From positions 1 through 34,881 of the forward strand of contig DQRJ01000140.1 of the NCBI GenBank assembly GCA_015663855.1: DNA of 34,881 bases. Reading direction: 5' to 3'. The notes below the pieces were generated by a model, which was not told the DNA's origin, searched no databases, and was given only the letters and a program-made list of their open reading frames with translations. Position 1 is the first letter of the stretch. Every line of letters begins with the position of its first letter. Source of the stretch: Flavobacteriales bacterium (GTDB lineage Bacteria; Bacteroidota; Bacteroidia; Flavobacteriales_D; Sanyastnellaceae). This document shows positions 19,019-28,891 of this stretch, piece after piece. Both the position numbers and the translations under genes were made by a program.

Positions 19019-20578
19019 TTACTGACGCTCATAACAGCCTCTATCTGGGCTGAAAGTTGACCTCGGAAGTCCGTCTAAATCCGACGATACGTCTGCAGCA
19101 TCAAATGGAGGCATCGATGATATTCCATTCCAAATACTACTGTTACCCTCTAGTCGGAAATTTCTATTGATTGTAGACGTAAAAGGAGGTTCAAGATCTA
19201 TGGTACAGTTATCACCAATAATGTTCAAGGGGAAGTCTTCGTCTTGAACGTCGACACTGCACGACGTGAAGATTTGGTCAGTATAAAACGATGGGTCAAG
19301 GATGCTTGACACGAGCTCATCAAAGTCATTTAAGGTAGCATTATTACCCCAAATTAGGCAGTTTCTAAACTCCGTGCTGCTTAGGAATGGTCTGTGTTGG
19401 ATAATGTCCCCACTGCTTTTATACCAATCACTGATGTAGACAGTAGCCCCCTGTCTGAATGAGCTACTAGTCCAATAATTAGCGAATGTACTCAGGTGCA
19501 TTATTATTTCACCACCCAGAGTGAATGCACCACACGCTTCGCCACAATCCGTGAATAGGTTATTTAATCCATGGATAAATCCACCCTGCGAAAGCAATCC
19601 AATAGACGACATATTCGTAATTTCTGAATTGGCAATTTTAAGAGCATACTCTGCTCCAGTTGCCACACTATCTACCCAAAGCCCAACGGTTCCGTTTTTG
19701 AAAACGGCGTGGTTAATTGATGAATTCAATGACCTATCAAGCCACACCCCTCCTCTACTAACAGTGAAATAAACATTTTCGCCTTCATATTCGAATTCTA
19801 TAGGAAATTCAAGCCCCCATTGACCTGGGTAATCTGAATAACTATCTTCTAGTCTATCTCCTTGGAAAATAACCTTTTCATTTAATGTACCCTCTATTTG
19901 AAGCGTCCCTCCTTGCACCCATATCCCACTTCCATTATGAACATACACCTCTGCTCCTGCCTCTATGGTCAACGTGCATCCTGGACTCACCCTTATAGGG
20001 CCATATATAACGTGAGGTAAATCACTACTCCACACTTCATCACAATCTAAAATATTTTCAGGAGGATTACTTGAGTCAAACCAATTTCCAGGTTGGTGGT
20101 GAAAATTGGCATTCCTTCCATACGCAATCAATTCAACAAATTGATCGGACCCATTACTTCTGAATCTTAATAGATCTTTATTAATAAACGCAGAAGTACT
20201 ACTTGTAGGGTCTACAGTAACCTCAACGAAAATAAATAAACTATCGTTAGGCAGAATTGTCACGTCTTGAACACTAGTAATAGGATATCCATTTTCATCC
20301 AAACCTTGTCCGTCAATATTGATTCTGTAATCACTCCCCAGACCATCTACAAGTTCAATTTTATCTATTAAAACAGCCTCATCATGCGGATTTATTACGG
20401 ATAAATAAAGGCTTATAGACCCTATAGTTGTGAAAACTGAGTCGAAAAGTAATGTGTCATGAGAGAATTCAAGTTTATCATTGGGGTTAGATGTATAATT
20501 TATTTTAGTGCAGCTTTGTAGCCCCAACCACATTGAAACTACCCCCACAAATAATATTATTATTCCTCTCTTACTCAT
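19019..20578 (-). CDS. Lipoprotein with right-handed beta-helix-like region
   Basis: From MSKRG at 20578: signal peptide with lipobox (VSMWLGLQSC); central repeats such as VYVHNGSGIWVQGGTLQIEGTLNEKVIFQGDR; C-terminus DLDGLPRSTFSPDRGCYE. Confidence 0.8.
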   Translation of the reverse strand: MSKRGIIILFVGVVSMWLGLQSCTKINYTSNPNDKLEFSHDTLLFDSVFTTIGSISLYLSVINPHDEAVLIDKIELVDGLGSDYRINIDGQGLDENGYPITSVQDVTILPNDSLFIFVEVTVDPTSSTSAFINKDLLRFRSNGSDQFVELIAYGRNANFHHQPGNWFDSSNPPENILDCDEVWSSDLPHVIYGPIRVSPGCTLTIEAGAEVYVHNGSGIWVQGGTLQIEGTLNEKVIFQGDRLEDSYSDYPGQWGLEFPIEFEYEGENVYFTVSRGGVWLDRSLNSSINHAVFKNGTVGLWVDSVATGAEYALKIANSEITNMSSIGLLSQGGFIHGLNNLFTDCGEACGAFTLGGEIIMHLSTFANYWTSSSFRQGATVYISDWYKSSGDIIQHRPFLSSTEFRNCLIWGNNATLNDFDELVSSILDPSFYTDQIFTSCSVDVQDEDFPLNIIGDNCTIDLEPPFTSTINRNFRLEGNSSIWNGISSMPPFDAADVSSDLDGLPRSTFSPDRGCYERQ

Positions 20579-20604
20579 AGTGCAAATATGGCCATCTTTA
20601 CCCC

Positions 20605-21210
20605 ATGGAACGAACACATAACAAATTCCTTTCTCAACTTTCTACTACTGATGAAATCCTTCATAAAGTAGTAATGAAACAAGGGGTTATTTTATTGCCC
20701 ACAACGGACACTCCTTTTCGAAATTTAATTCGAATCATTACAGGTCAGCAATTAAGCGTTAAGGCTGCGGACACAATTTATAAAAGAGTAGAAAACCACT
20801 TAGGAATCGGATACTCTCCTGAATCAGTACTCAATACTGACGATTCTGTGTTCAGATCGTTGGGGTTAAGCCGTTCTAAAACAAGTTACGTTAAAGCAGT
20901 TGCAGAAGCAGCTGGCCCAGATTGCTCAAACTTTGATGAGTTTAATAATCTCACGAACGAAGAAGTACTTAAGCGTCTTATAGCTATAAGAGGAATCGGA
21001 TTATGGAGTGCTCAGATGTACTTGATGTTCCATTTATGCAGAACAGATGTATTTGCGCCAGGAGACTATGGATTGCGAAAAGCAATGTCTAAACTGTACG
21101 GGTACGATACTGAGGGAAAAGATGCTATATGGGAAGAAAGAGCAGCGATTTGGGCTCCTTACAGAACTTTCGCTAGCCTTCACCTGTGGAAGTACCTCGA
21201 TAATAAGTAA
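20605..21210 (+). CDS. DNA-3-methyladenine glycosylase 2 family protein (AlkA-like, HhH-GPD)
   Basis: 201 aa: LIRIITGQQLSVKAADTIYKRV, HhH-GPD LIAIRGIGLWSAQMYLMFHLCRTDVFAPGDYGLRKAM (catalytic Asp). Confidence 0.9.
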   Translation: MERTHNKFLSQLSTTDEILHKVVMKQGVILLPTTDTPFRNLIRIITGQQLSVKAADTIYKRVENHLGIGYSPESVLNTDDSVFRSLGLSRSKTSYVKAVAEAAGPDCSNFDEFNNLTNEEVLKRLIAIRGIGLWSAQMYLMFHLCRTDVFAPGDYGLRKAMSKLYGYDTEGKDAIWEERAAIWAPYRTFASLHLWKYLDNK

Positions 21211-21222
21211 ATGCAGCGGGGT

Positions 21223-22092
21223 TTATCCCAAGTATCCCTTAAGGATCTTACTTCTGCTAGTATGCTTCAAACGACGAATGGCCTTCTCTTTAATTTGACG
21301 AACACGCTCACGAGTTAGGTCAAATCTCTCTCCTATTTCCTCTAAAGTCATGGGATGCTCACCATTTAAGCCGAAGTATAAACGAATAACATCTGCTTCA
21401 CGTGGAGTTAGTGTTCGAAGAGAGCGCTCAATTTCCTTACGCAAACTCTCGGTCATCAACGAATCATCTGGAGAAGGTGAATCACCTGTTCTAAGAACGT
21501 CGTACATAGTACTAGAGCTCTCATCACCTTCTTTAAGTGGAGCGTCCATACTCACGTGACGACCTGCATTCTTCAAACTCTGTTTTACTTCGTCAAGCGT
21601 CATATCAAGAGACTCCGCAAGCTCAACTGCAGTAGGAGGTCTCTCAAACTCTTGCTCAAGACGAGCAAAGGCTTTGTTAATCTTATTGATAGACCCAATC
21701 TTGTTTAGCGGAAGACGTACAATACGACTTTGCTCAGCAAGAGCTTGTAGAATACTTTGACGGATCCACCAAACAGCGTATGAGATAAACTTAAAACCAC
21801 GAGTTTCATCAAATCTCTGAGCGGCCTTTATTAGTCCTAGATTACCCTCATTAATAAGGTCGGGAAGAGATAACCCTTGATTTTGGTATTGCTTAGACAC
21901 AGACACAACAAAACGTAAGTTAGCTTTCGTTAGCTTCTCGAGAGCTTCTTGATCACCTGCTTTAATCTTACGGGCTAGCTCTACCTCTTCTTCCGCGGTA
22001 ATCAAGTCTACACGACCGATTTCCTGGAGGTATTTATCTAGCGACGCGGTCTCCCTATTGGTTACCTGTTTCGTTATTTTTAGCTGCCTCAT
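21223..22092 (-). CDS. rpoD: RNA polymerase primary sigma factor (RpoD/SigA, lacking long region 1)
   Basis: 289 aa: [112 protein letters not shown]. Confidence 0.95.
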   Translation of the reverse strand: MRQLKITKQVTNRETASLDKYLQEIGRVDLITAEEEVELARKIKAGDQEALEKLTKANLRFVVSVSKQYQNQGLSLPDLINEGNLGLIKAAQRFDETRGFKFISYAVWWIRQSILQALAEQSRIVRLPLNKIGSINKINKAFARLEQEFERPPTAVELAESLDMTLDEVKQSLKNAGRHVSMDAPLKEGDESSSTMYDVLRTGDSPSPDDSLMTESLRKEIERSLRTLTPREADVIRLYFGLNGEHPMTLEEIGERFDLTRERVRQIKEKAIRRLKHTSRSKILKGYLG

Positions 22093-22145
22093 GTGCTTTG
22101 TTTATACTTAATACCAAACTTTATTCTAAACGCTAACTCCTATGG

Positions 22146-22166
22146 TTTTGTCCCAAAGAGACAAAA
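22146..22166 (-). other. Intercistronic hairpin between pnp and sigma factor gene
   Basis: TTTTGTC (22146-22152) / GACAAAA (22160-22166), 7-nt loop; just after the pnp stop; no U-tract on either side. Confidence 0.5.
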
Positions 22167-22169
22167 ACA

Positions 22170-24404
22170 TTAGTCACGACGTTCTCTACGTTCACCGCCA
22201 TCACGTCTGTCATTACGACGATCACCACCACGATCTCCGCGGTCACGACGAGGACGGTCTGCAGCTTCAACGTAACCCTCAGGCTTCTCTAGTAAAGCCT
22301 TACGGCTCAACTTGATTTTACCTGTCTTAGGATCACGACCTACAACCTTGAACTTAACTTTTTCTCCTTCTTTTAGAATGTCGTTAACGTCATCAACACG
22401 TCTCCATTCTAATTCACTAACGTGAAGTAAGCCGTCTATTCCAGGAAGAACCTCAACAAAAGCACCGTAAGGCATAATTGTCTTAACCTTTCCTTCGTAC
22501 TCCTCTCCTATTTCAACTGTTGGAGGGAAAGCGATTGCCTTAATACGAGCAACAGCATCATCGATTGCAGCTTTATCAGAAGCAGCAACTTCAACACGCC
22601 CTTGACCGTCGACATCTTCGATAGAGATGTTAGTGTTAGTCTCAGCTTGGAGTTCTTGAATAATCTTTCCTCCAGGTCCGATAATAGCTCCAATCGCATC
22701 TCCAGGTACGTTAAACGCAACAATTCGTGGAGCGTGTGGCTTGAAGTCATCACGTGGCTCAGCAATTACCTTGAGCATTTCTTTACGAATGTGATGACGG
22801 CCATCGCAAGCTTGGTTTAAAGCTTCACGAAGCACATCCATACTGATACCTTGGATTTTCATATCCATTTGGCATGCAGTAATACCATCAGCAGTTCCAG
22901 TAATCTTGAAATCCATATCTCCTAGGTGATCCTCATCTCCTAAGATGTCACTAAGGATGGCATATTTACCAGACTCCTTATCAGTGATAAGTCCCATAGC
23001 GATTCCTGAAACAGGCGCCGTAATCGGAATACCACCGTCCATAAGAGCAAGTGTACCTGCACAAACCGTAGCCATAGAAGATGAACCGTTAGACTCAAGA
23101 ATTTCTGACACCAAACGAATTGTGTAAGGACAGTCCTCAACTGGAGGTAATACGTGTTTAAGAGCGCGAAGTGCAAGATTACCGTGACCTACTTCACGAC
23201 GACTCGTTCCACGAAGTGGACGCTCCTCTCCTGTAGAGAATGGAGGGAAGTTGTAGTGAAGGAGGAATTTCTCAGTCTTACGAACAAGAGCTCCGTCAAT
23301 TAACTGCTCATCTTGCTTAGTACCTAAAGTAAGAGTTGTTAATGCTTGAGTTTCTCCACGTGTGAAGATTGCAGAACCGTGACAACTAGGTAGATAATCA
23401 ACCTCACCCCAAATGTCACGAATGTCAGTTGTTGAACGTCCATCAAGACGAACTCCATCAATAAGTACTAGATCGCGAATTGCTTTCTTTTGTACATCGT
23501 GAAGGTATTCCTTCAACATATATGACTTAGAGCTTTCTTCCTCAGAAAGTGTAGCAACAAAGTCAGAAGCTAGTTGCTTAAATGATGCTTTACGCTCAGA
23601 CTTCGATGCACCTTTCTGTGCAGCCTTGAACATAGGAGCATATAGTGTATCGAAAACCTTAGCTTTTAAATCTTCATCATGCTCCTCGTGGCAGTACTCA
23701 CGTGAAACTTCATATTTACCAACAGCCTTAGCTAATGCGATTTGGGCTTCACATTGAGTAGTGATAGCCTTAGCTCCTGCAATAATTGCATCGACCATTT
23801 CATCCTCACTTACTTCAGACATTTCACCCTCAACCATTACAATACTATCAATAGTACCTGCAATCATCATGTCCATGTCAGCCGTCTCTAATTCAGTACG
23901 GTTAGGGTTGATCACAAACTTCCCGTCTATACGCGCTACTCTAACTTCTGAAATCGGACCGTTAAATGGAACGTCACTTACAGCGATACAAGCACTTGCG
24001 GCAAGACCTACTAAGCTATCAGGAAGAACTTCATCATCCGCTGACATAAGTTGAACCATAACCTGTGTTCCAGCGTGGTAATCACTCGGGAACATAGGAC
24101 GAAGAGCTCTATCAACAAGACGCATAACTAAAACCTCAGAATCTGATGGTCTAGCTTCACGCTTAAAGAAACCACCAGGGAATTTTCCCGCGGCGGCATA
24201 TTTCTCTCGATAATCTACAGTTAAGGGCAAAAAGTCAACTTCAGCCCTAGCTTCTTTACTACTAACAATAGTAGCCAATAACATTGTCTTCCCTGAACGC
24301 AAAACAATAGCACCGTCAGCTTGTTTTGCTAACTTACCTGTTTCAAGGGTGATCTCACGCCCGTTGCCGAGATCAATAGTTTGGTTGTGTACCGTGTAAT
24401 TCAT
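22170..24404 (-). CDS. pnp: Polyribonucleotide nucleotidyltransferase
   Basis: 744 aa: two RNase PH domains ([45 protein letters not shown]), KH ([16 protein letters not shown]), S1 ([33 protein letters not shown]), Arg/Asp-rich tail. Confidence 0.97.
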   Translation of the reverse strand: MNYTVHNQTIDLGNGREITLETGKLAKQADGAIVLRSGKTMLLATIVSSKEARAEVDFLPLTVDYREKYAAAGKFPGGFFKREARPSDSEVLVMRLVDRALRPMFPSDYHAGTQVMVQLMSADDEVLPDSLVGLAASACIAVSDVPFNGPISEVRVARIDGKFVINPNRTELETADMDMMIAGTIDSIVMVEGEMSEVSEDEMVDAIIAGAKAITTQCEAQIALAKAVGKYEVSREYCHEEHDEDLKAKVFDTLYAPMFKAAQKGASKSERKASFKQLASDFVATLSEEESSKSYMLKEYLHDVQKKAIRDLVLIDGVRLDGRSTTDIRDIWGEVDYLPSCHGSAIFTRGETQALTTLTLGTKQDEQLIDGALVRKTEKFLLHYNFPPFSTGEERPLRGTSRREVGHGNLALRALKHVLPPVEDCPYTIRLVSEILESNGSSSMATVCAGTLALMDGGIPITAPVSGIAMGLITDKESGKYAILSDILGDEDHLGDMDFKITGTADGITACQMDMKIQGISMDVLREALNQACDGRHHIRKEMLKVIAEPRDDFKPHAPRIVAFNVPGDAIGAIIGPGGKIIQELQAETNTNISIEDVDGQGRVEVAASDKAAIDDAVARIKAIAFPPTVEIGEEYEGKVKTIMPYGAFVEVLPGIDGLLHVSELEWRRVDDVNDILKEGEKVKFKVVGRDPKTGKIKLSRKALLEKPEGYVEAADRPRRDRGDRGGDRRNDRRDGGERRERRD

Positions 24405-24536
24405 TTCTTCTTTATATGTCTCTTGTATCTTTAACTAAATAGATGAAGGTGCGCTAGAGTAAACATCAAGCCTCACACTATCAAAAATCAAGCCATTTTT
24501 TTCATTAATTGTTATGAGAGAAAACATAGGGATTCG

Positions 24537-24554
24537 CAAGTCTAATATGACTTG
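24537..24554 (-). other. Small hairpin in the rpsO-pnp spacer
   Basis: CAAGTC (24537-24542) / GACTTG (24549-24554), 6-nt loop. Confidence 0.35.
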
Positions 24555-24587
24555 ATAGATATCGTTTAGTCCTCTCTGCATGTTGAA

Positions 24588-24860
24588 TTAGCGGCGTAGC
24601 CCTAATTCTTTAACAATAGCACGGTAACGAGTTATATCTTTACTGATTAAGTAATCAAGAGCCTTACGACGCTTGGCAACTAAAGCAATCAGAGCTCGTT
24701 GAGTGTTAAAGTCTTTTCTGTTTTCTTTTAAGTGCGCTGTAAGATGAGCTATACGATAAGAATACATTGCAACTTGCGCTTCTGGTGAACCAGTATCAGT
24801 TGCTCCTTTACCGTGCTTTGCGAAGAATTCTTTCTTCGTCTTTGTGTCTAAGTAGTACAT
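24588..24860 (-). CDS. rpsO: 30S ribosomal protein S15
   Basis: MYYLDTKTKKEFFAKHGKGATDTGSPEAQVAMYSYRIAHLTAHLKENRKDFNTQRALIALVAKRRKALDYL. Start at 24860; the ORF-track start 24905 lies inside the candidate promoter. Confidence 0.96.
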   Translation of the reverse strand: MYYLDTKTKKEFFAKHGKGATDTGSPEAQVAMYSYRIAHLTAHLKENRKDFNTQRALIALVAKRRKALDYLISKDITRYRAIVKELGLRR

Positions 24861-24902
24861 GTCGAAATCTTTAGATGTCCGTGATGCGAATAAATTATTG
24901 CG

Positions 24903-24910
24903 CAAAGGTA
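24903..24910 (-). promoter_or_regulatory. Candidate -7 promoter element (TACCTTTG) for rpsO
   Basis: Exact TAnnTTTG match on the minus strand, ~42 nt before the S15 ATG. Confidence 0.45.
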
Positions 24911-24981
24911 AGCAATTACTTTAGAAAAGTAACATTTTGTATTATGAATAAATATCAACTATTGATAGTTAGAAACCACCT

Positions 24982-25827
24982 CTAATGATGCAGCATTCTA
25001 ATCGAAAAGTCAAGTTTAGACTTAAGATTTTTCCTGTGGACAATTGCGTCTAAAAACCCGTGCTCAAGAAGAAACTCAGACCTTTGAAACCCCTCTGGTA
25101 AATCCTTTCCAATTGTTTCTTTTACAACTCTAGGCCCGGCGAAAGCGATTAAAGCATTAGGCTCAGCAATGTTTAGATCCCCAAGCATAGCAAAAGAAGC
25201 AGTAACTCCACCTGTTGTTGGGTCTGTTAAAATGCTGATATAAGGTAATCCTGCTTTTGCTAACATTGAAAGTTTAGCGCTTGTTTTTGCCATTTGCATC
25301 AAGCTAAGACCAGCCTCCATCATCCTCGCACCGCCTGACTTTGAAATACAGATAAATGGTACTCCTTTCTTTATTGCGTGATCTATACCTCTAGCTATTT
25401 TCTCTCCAACAACTGACCCCATTGAGCCTCCAATAAAAGAGAAATCCATACAAGCAATAACTACAGGAATACCTTCTAATTCTCCAGAAGCAACTCTTAG
25501 TGCGTCGTTGAGACCGGTTTTCTTTTTTGCCTCCATTAATCTATCGGGATATGACTTAGTGTCAACAAACTCAAGCGGATCCTCAGATATCATTTTAGGG
25601 GCTAAACTGCGACATTTACCTTTATCAAAAAGTAGGGCGAAATATTCAGTACTTCCTATTCTTTCGTGATGGTCACAATATCCACAAACCCATAATGCAT
25701 CCTCGTGATCTTGGGCAGACACAACTGTTTTACAGCTTGGGCATTTATACCACGCCCCCTCCGGTATCTCCTTTTTCTCAGCAGATTTCGTCTTAATTCC
25801 CTCAGTATTTCTCTGGAACCAACCCAT
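24982..25827 (-). CDS. accD: Acetyl-CoA carboxylase carboxyltransferase subunit beta
   Basis: 281 aa: zinc ribbon CPSCKTVV...[64 protein letters not shown]. Confidence 0.95.
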   Translation of the reverse strand: MGWFQRNTEGIKTKSAEKKEIPEGAWYKCPSCKTVVSAQDHEDALWVCGYCDHHERIGSTEYFALLFDKGKCRSLAPKMISEDPLEFVDTKSYPDRLMEAKKKTGLNDALRVASGELEGIPVVIACMDFSFIGGSMGSVVGEKIARGIDHAIKKGVPFICISKSGGARMMEAGLSLMQMAKTSAKLSMLAKAGLPYISILTDPTTGGVTASFAMLGDLNIAEPNALIAFAGPRVVKETIGKDLPEGFQRSEFLLEHGFLDAIVHRKNLKSKLDFSIRMLHH

Positions 25828-25840
25828 ACCTTTTTTTTGA

Positions 25841-25848
25841 CAAAGTTA
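25841..25848 (-). promoter_or_regulatory. Candidate -7 promoter element (TAACTTTG) for accD
   Basis: Exact TAnnTTTG match on the minus strand, 13 nt before the accD ATG. Confidence 0.45.
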
Positions 25849-25854
25849 ATGTGC

Positions 25855-28140
25855 TTAGAACGGATGACCTAAACCTAAGTGAAAAGCACCATCAGGCCAT
25901 TTTTCGGTCACCCACCTCTCTCCTTTTTCTCTGGTAGGGTCATGCATCCTCAATGCGTAATCAAATCGAATTAAAAAGAATTCAAAATCTAACCTCAAGC
26001 TTAAACCGGCACTAGCAGCGATTGACTCCCATGATGAAGATTTTAAGGATACATTATTAGAACCCCCCGTATCATGCAACCATACATTGCCTAAATCAGT
26101 AAACATCGCAACAGTTGTGAATGGGGACCATTTGATTCTCAATTCAGCTGACGCATCAAGTCTGATATCTCCTACTCCTTGTAAAACACCTTGAATAGGA
26201 TCGCTTTTAGAATATAATCCAGGCCCCAAATCTCGCACAGGCCACCCCCTTACGCCATTAGCACCTCCTCCGAAGAAGCCTTTGTCATAAGGGATAGCTT
26301 CTGTCCCTTGTCCCACAAATGCACTTCCAAAGCGTAATCGAGCTGCAAAAGTTTGGTCGGGCCTGTTTCGGATATCTTTCTTGATAACCCAAGCGCCATC
26401 TACGCGGGCGAACTTGGCAATGGGAACATTTCCAATTAATACTCCACCGTCATCAGCTACTTCTAATCCAAGTAGCGGAGAAAACGTTTTCGTCATTACA
26501 CCTGACCATTCTATACCGAGTCCGACATTAGATCCTTCAGCACCCACAAGTGAAGTCCAACCTATCCTGCTCCCACTTAATGCATAGTCGCTAAACCGCT
26601 GTTTTAATAGTTCGTCATCCTCGGAGTCTAGCCATTCTTCAAATTCGTTCGAAATATCCAATTTCACAAACGAAACATGAAGGATGTCAATATTTATTTT
26701 ACTTTTCCTAGCTGCATTTTCTACCCAATCAATTCTATGAATATAATCAAATGAACTACTGGTATATTCTGGTCTAGATTCTTTTGCCGCCTGTATTATC
26801 CATTCTGTGTGAGGCGAGGTTGATTTGGGTAATGTGCCTAATCGTTTTGGGGGCAAACCTATTGTTCTATATGATCCTAGAAAACCAAACTCGCCACTGT
26901 TTGGTACTATTGAAGATGAACTATATGAGAATGGTTGAGTAGATGCAATTGACGCAGACAATGTAATGGCAATCACATCTCCTCTCCTACTAACGTTCCT
27001 GTCAGACCAAGTGAATTTACCCAATGGACCGTAACGCGTATCAGCTCTAGTCATGTCAAACTCTAGTGCAGCGTTATATCTTGGAGAATCGTGCATTTCT
27101 ATTGTTACATCAACAGTACCTAGTTCATCGCCAGAATTAATAGGGAAGTCCTTCTTTATTTCGACTCCTTTTAATGCAGAAACCATAGTCAACCTTCGGT
27201 ATGAAGACTCAAACTTTGCAGGATCAAACCCTAGCCCCTCCTCAAGAGTAACTAGATGTTGTAGTAGAGAAGACCTCAGCGGTCTAGTCATATCACTTTG
27301 GTCGAAAAGAATTGAACCTATTTTCATTGACCTATGTGGGATGTTAGTCGCTGTACCTTCAATGTGCTGTCCTCTAAGTATTACTTCAATATTTACACCT
27401 GCATGTCTGTGAATTGTGTCCAACGAAAACTTAATAAAACCCTCATTGAAAGTTGCATATCCTAGGCCTCCTGCAAGTCTAGATATTCGATTTCTCTCTT
27501 GTTGAAGAGAGTTCATACTTAAGGGATCTCCTACTTGGAGTAAAGTAGATGATTTAATTGCATTTAAAGGGAGTCCTGAAGTTTTCGTGTTCCAGGAGAT
27601 AGAATCTATTGTCCATCGTTCTCCTAACCTAACGTTGAAAACCGCTCCCCAACCTGACATGTGTGAAGAATCCGGATAAACTTCGACATGAGCTTGAAGA
27701 TGTCCCTCTTGATTAAGGATCTGGGTCATTTTAGAACTCGTTCTAAACAATTCACTTTCATCATAAAAAGATGGTGGTTCTCCAAACAACTCCCTAACTC
27801 CATAACGCAGCCCTCCAGGCTCTTTGTTTTTAAGGCTTCTTCTATCTAAACTCTTCTTCAGAGCTTCGGGGCGTATCATTTTATAGGCCCAAAGTCGCCA
27901 TGTCATCCCGATGAATCTCCTGTTTGGTCTAACTCTAAAAGCTCCTTCAAGAGATAGCAAGAGATCATCCGACATCCCTCCTAGTTCAACATCTTCTACC
28001 TCAATGGATTGAGAGATAAGCAGATGCTCTTGGCTTTGTGATAATAGATTTGAAGAGCTAAGTAATGATATGGCAATTAGAACGGTAGAGGTGTAACTTG
28101 GTGCCGTGAATATTCTAACTAAGAACGAGCGAAACGCCAT
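25855..28140 (-). CDS. BamA/TamA family outer membrane protein (Omp85-like)
   Basis: POTRA-like N-terminus, C-terminal barrel with GGGANGVRGWPVRDLGPG and final FHLGLGHPF. Start at ATG 28140 (MAFRSFLVRIF..., signal-like); overlaps the divergent TrmH ORF. Confidence 0.82.
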   Translation of the reverse strand: MAFRSFLVRIFTAPSYTSTVLIAISLLSSSNLLSQSQEHLLISQSIEVEDVELGGMSDDLLLSLEGAFRVRPNRRFIGMTWRLWAYKMIRPEALKKSLDRRSLKNKEPGGLRYGVRELFGEPPSFYDESELFRTSSKMTQILNQEGHLQAHVEVYPDSSHMSGWGAVFNVRLGERWTIDSISWNTKTSGLPLNAIKSSTLLQVGDPLSMNSLQQERNRISRLAGGLGYATFNEGFIKFSLDTIHRHAGVNIEVILRGQHIEGTATNIPHRSMKIGSILFDQSDMTRPLRSSLLQHLVTLEEGLGFDPAKFESSYRRLTMVSALKGVEIKKDFPINSGDELGTVDVTIEMHDSPRYNAALEFDMTRADTRYGPLGKFTWSDRNVSRRGDVIAITLSASIASTQPFSYSSSSIVPNSGEFGFLGSYRTIGLPPKRLGTLPKSTSPHTEWIIQAAKESRPEYTSSSFDYIHRIDWVENAARKSKINIDILHVSFVKLDISNEFEEWLDSEDDELLKQRFSDYALSGSRIGWTSLVGAEGSNVGLGIEWSGVMTKTFSPLLGLEVADDGGVLIGNVPIAKFARVDGAWVIKKDIRNRPDQTFAARLRFGSAFVGQGTEAIPYDKGFFGGGANGVRGWPVRDLGPGLYSKSDPIQGVLQGVGDIRLDASAELRIKWSPFTTVAMFTDLGNVWLHDTGGSNNVSLKSSSWESIAASAGLSLRLDFEFFLIRFDYALRMHDPTREKGERWVTEKWPDGAFHLGLGHPF

Positions 28141-28891
28141 AAAGGGTCTGCGCAACCGTGAAAACCGGCTACAGGAGAATCGTATGGTGGTGGAGGGAAA
28201 CAAAGGTGTTCTTGAATTACTTGGTAGTTCTAATGAGACGCAGCGAATTTACGTCACGAACTGCCATGAGATTGACACAATTAGAAATCTTGCTCTTACA
28301 AAAGGAGTGGATATTATTGAAGTTTCTTCTAAAGACATGGAAATAATGTCTAGTTTGAGAACTGCTCCAGGAGTATTGGCAATTGGTAAGATTGCCAATT
28401 CTAGCGTAGAAGACATTATCGCTAATTTAAAAGACACGACTAGAACTGGCGTGCCTACCCTTCTCGTTCTTGATGACTTATCGGATCCAGGAAATGTTGG
28501 CACATTAATTAGGACGGCTGATTGGTTTGGTCTTGCAGGAATTATTTGCTCGCCCAGGACGGCAGATATTTGGAATCCGAAAACTATACAATCTTCAATG
28601 GGCTCTGTTTTCAGAATGCCTATATGTATAGCCGACCCCTTAAATGTGATAGCCACGTTTAAATTGCAAGCTGTAGCTCTTGATTCTAGTGGAGAAAATA
28701 TTTACACATCAGACTTTATGCCTGACGCTTTTATTGTAGGCTCTGAATCTCATGGCGTTAATAAGGATCTAATTGACTCCTGTAGTACTACCTGGGCTAT
28801 TCCAGGCAGCGGTGGTGCTGAATCCTTAAATGCTGCAATTGCAGGAGCAGTTGTTTCTTCTGAATTAGCGAGAAGATGCTCTATGACTTAA
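28106..28891 (+). CDS. TrmH family RNA methyltransferase (SpoU class)
   Basis: 261 aa, GTG start; NAIKGLRNRENRLQENRMVVEG, LDDLSDPGNVGTLIRTADWFGLAGI, IVGSESHGVNKDLID, AIPGSGGAESLNAAIAGAVVSSEL. Confidence 0.92.
   Translation: MNILTKNERNAIKGLRNRENRLQENRMVVEGNKGVLELLGSSNETQRIYVTNCHEIDTIRNLALTKGVDIIEVSSKDMEIMSSLRTAPGVLAIGKIANSSVEDIIANLKDTTRTGVPTLLVLDDLSDPGNVGTLIRTADWFGLAGIICSPRTADIWNPKTIQSSMGSVFRMPICIADPLNVIATFKLQAVALDSSGENIYTSDFMPDAFIVGSESHGVNKDLIDSCSTTWAIPGSGGAESLNAAIAGAVVSSELARRCSMT

Noticed and set aside
22508-23176. Minus-strand ORFs 22508-22765 and 22940-23176 within pnp
   Set aside because: Alternative frames of pnp, no recognisable motifs, embedded in a confident CDS.
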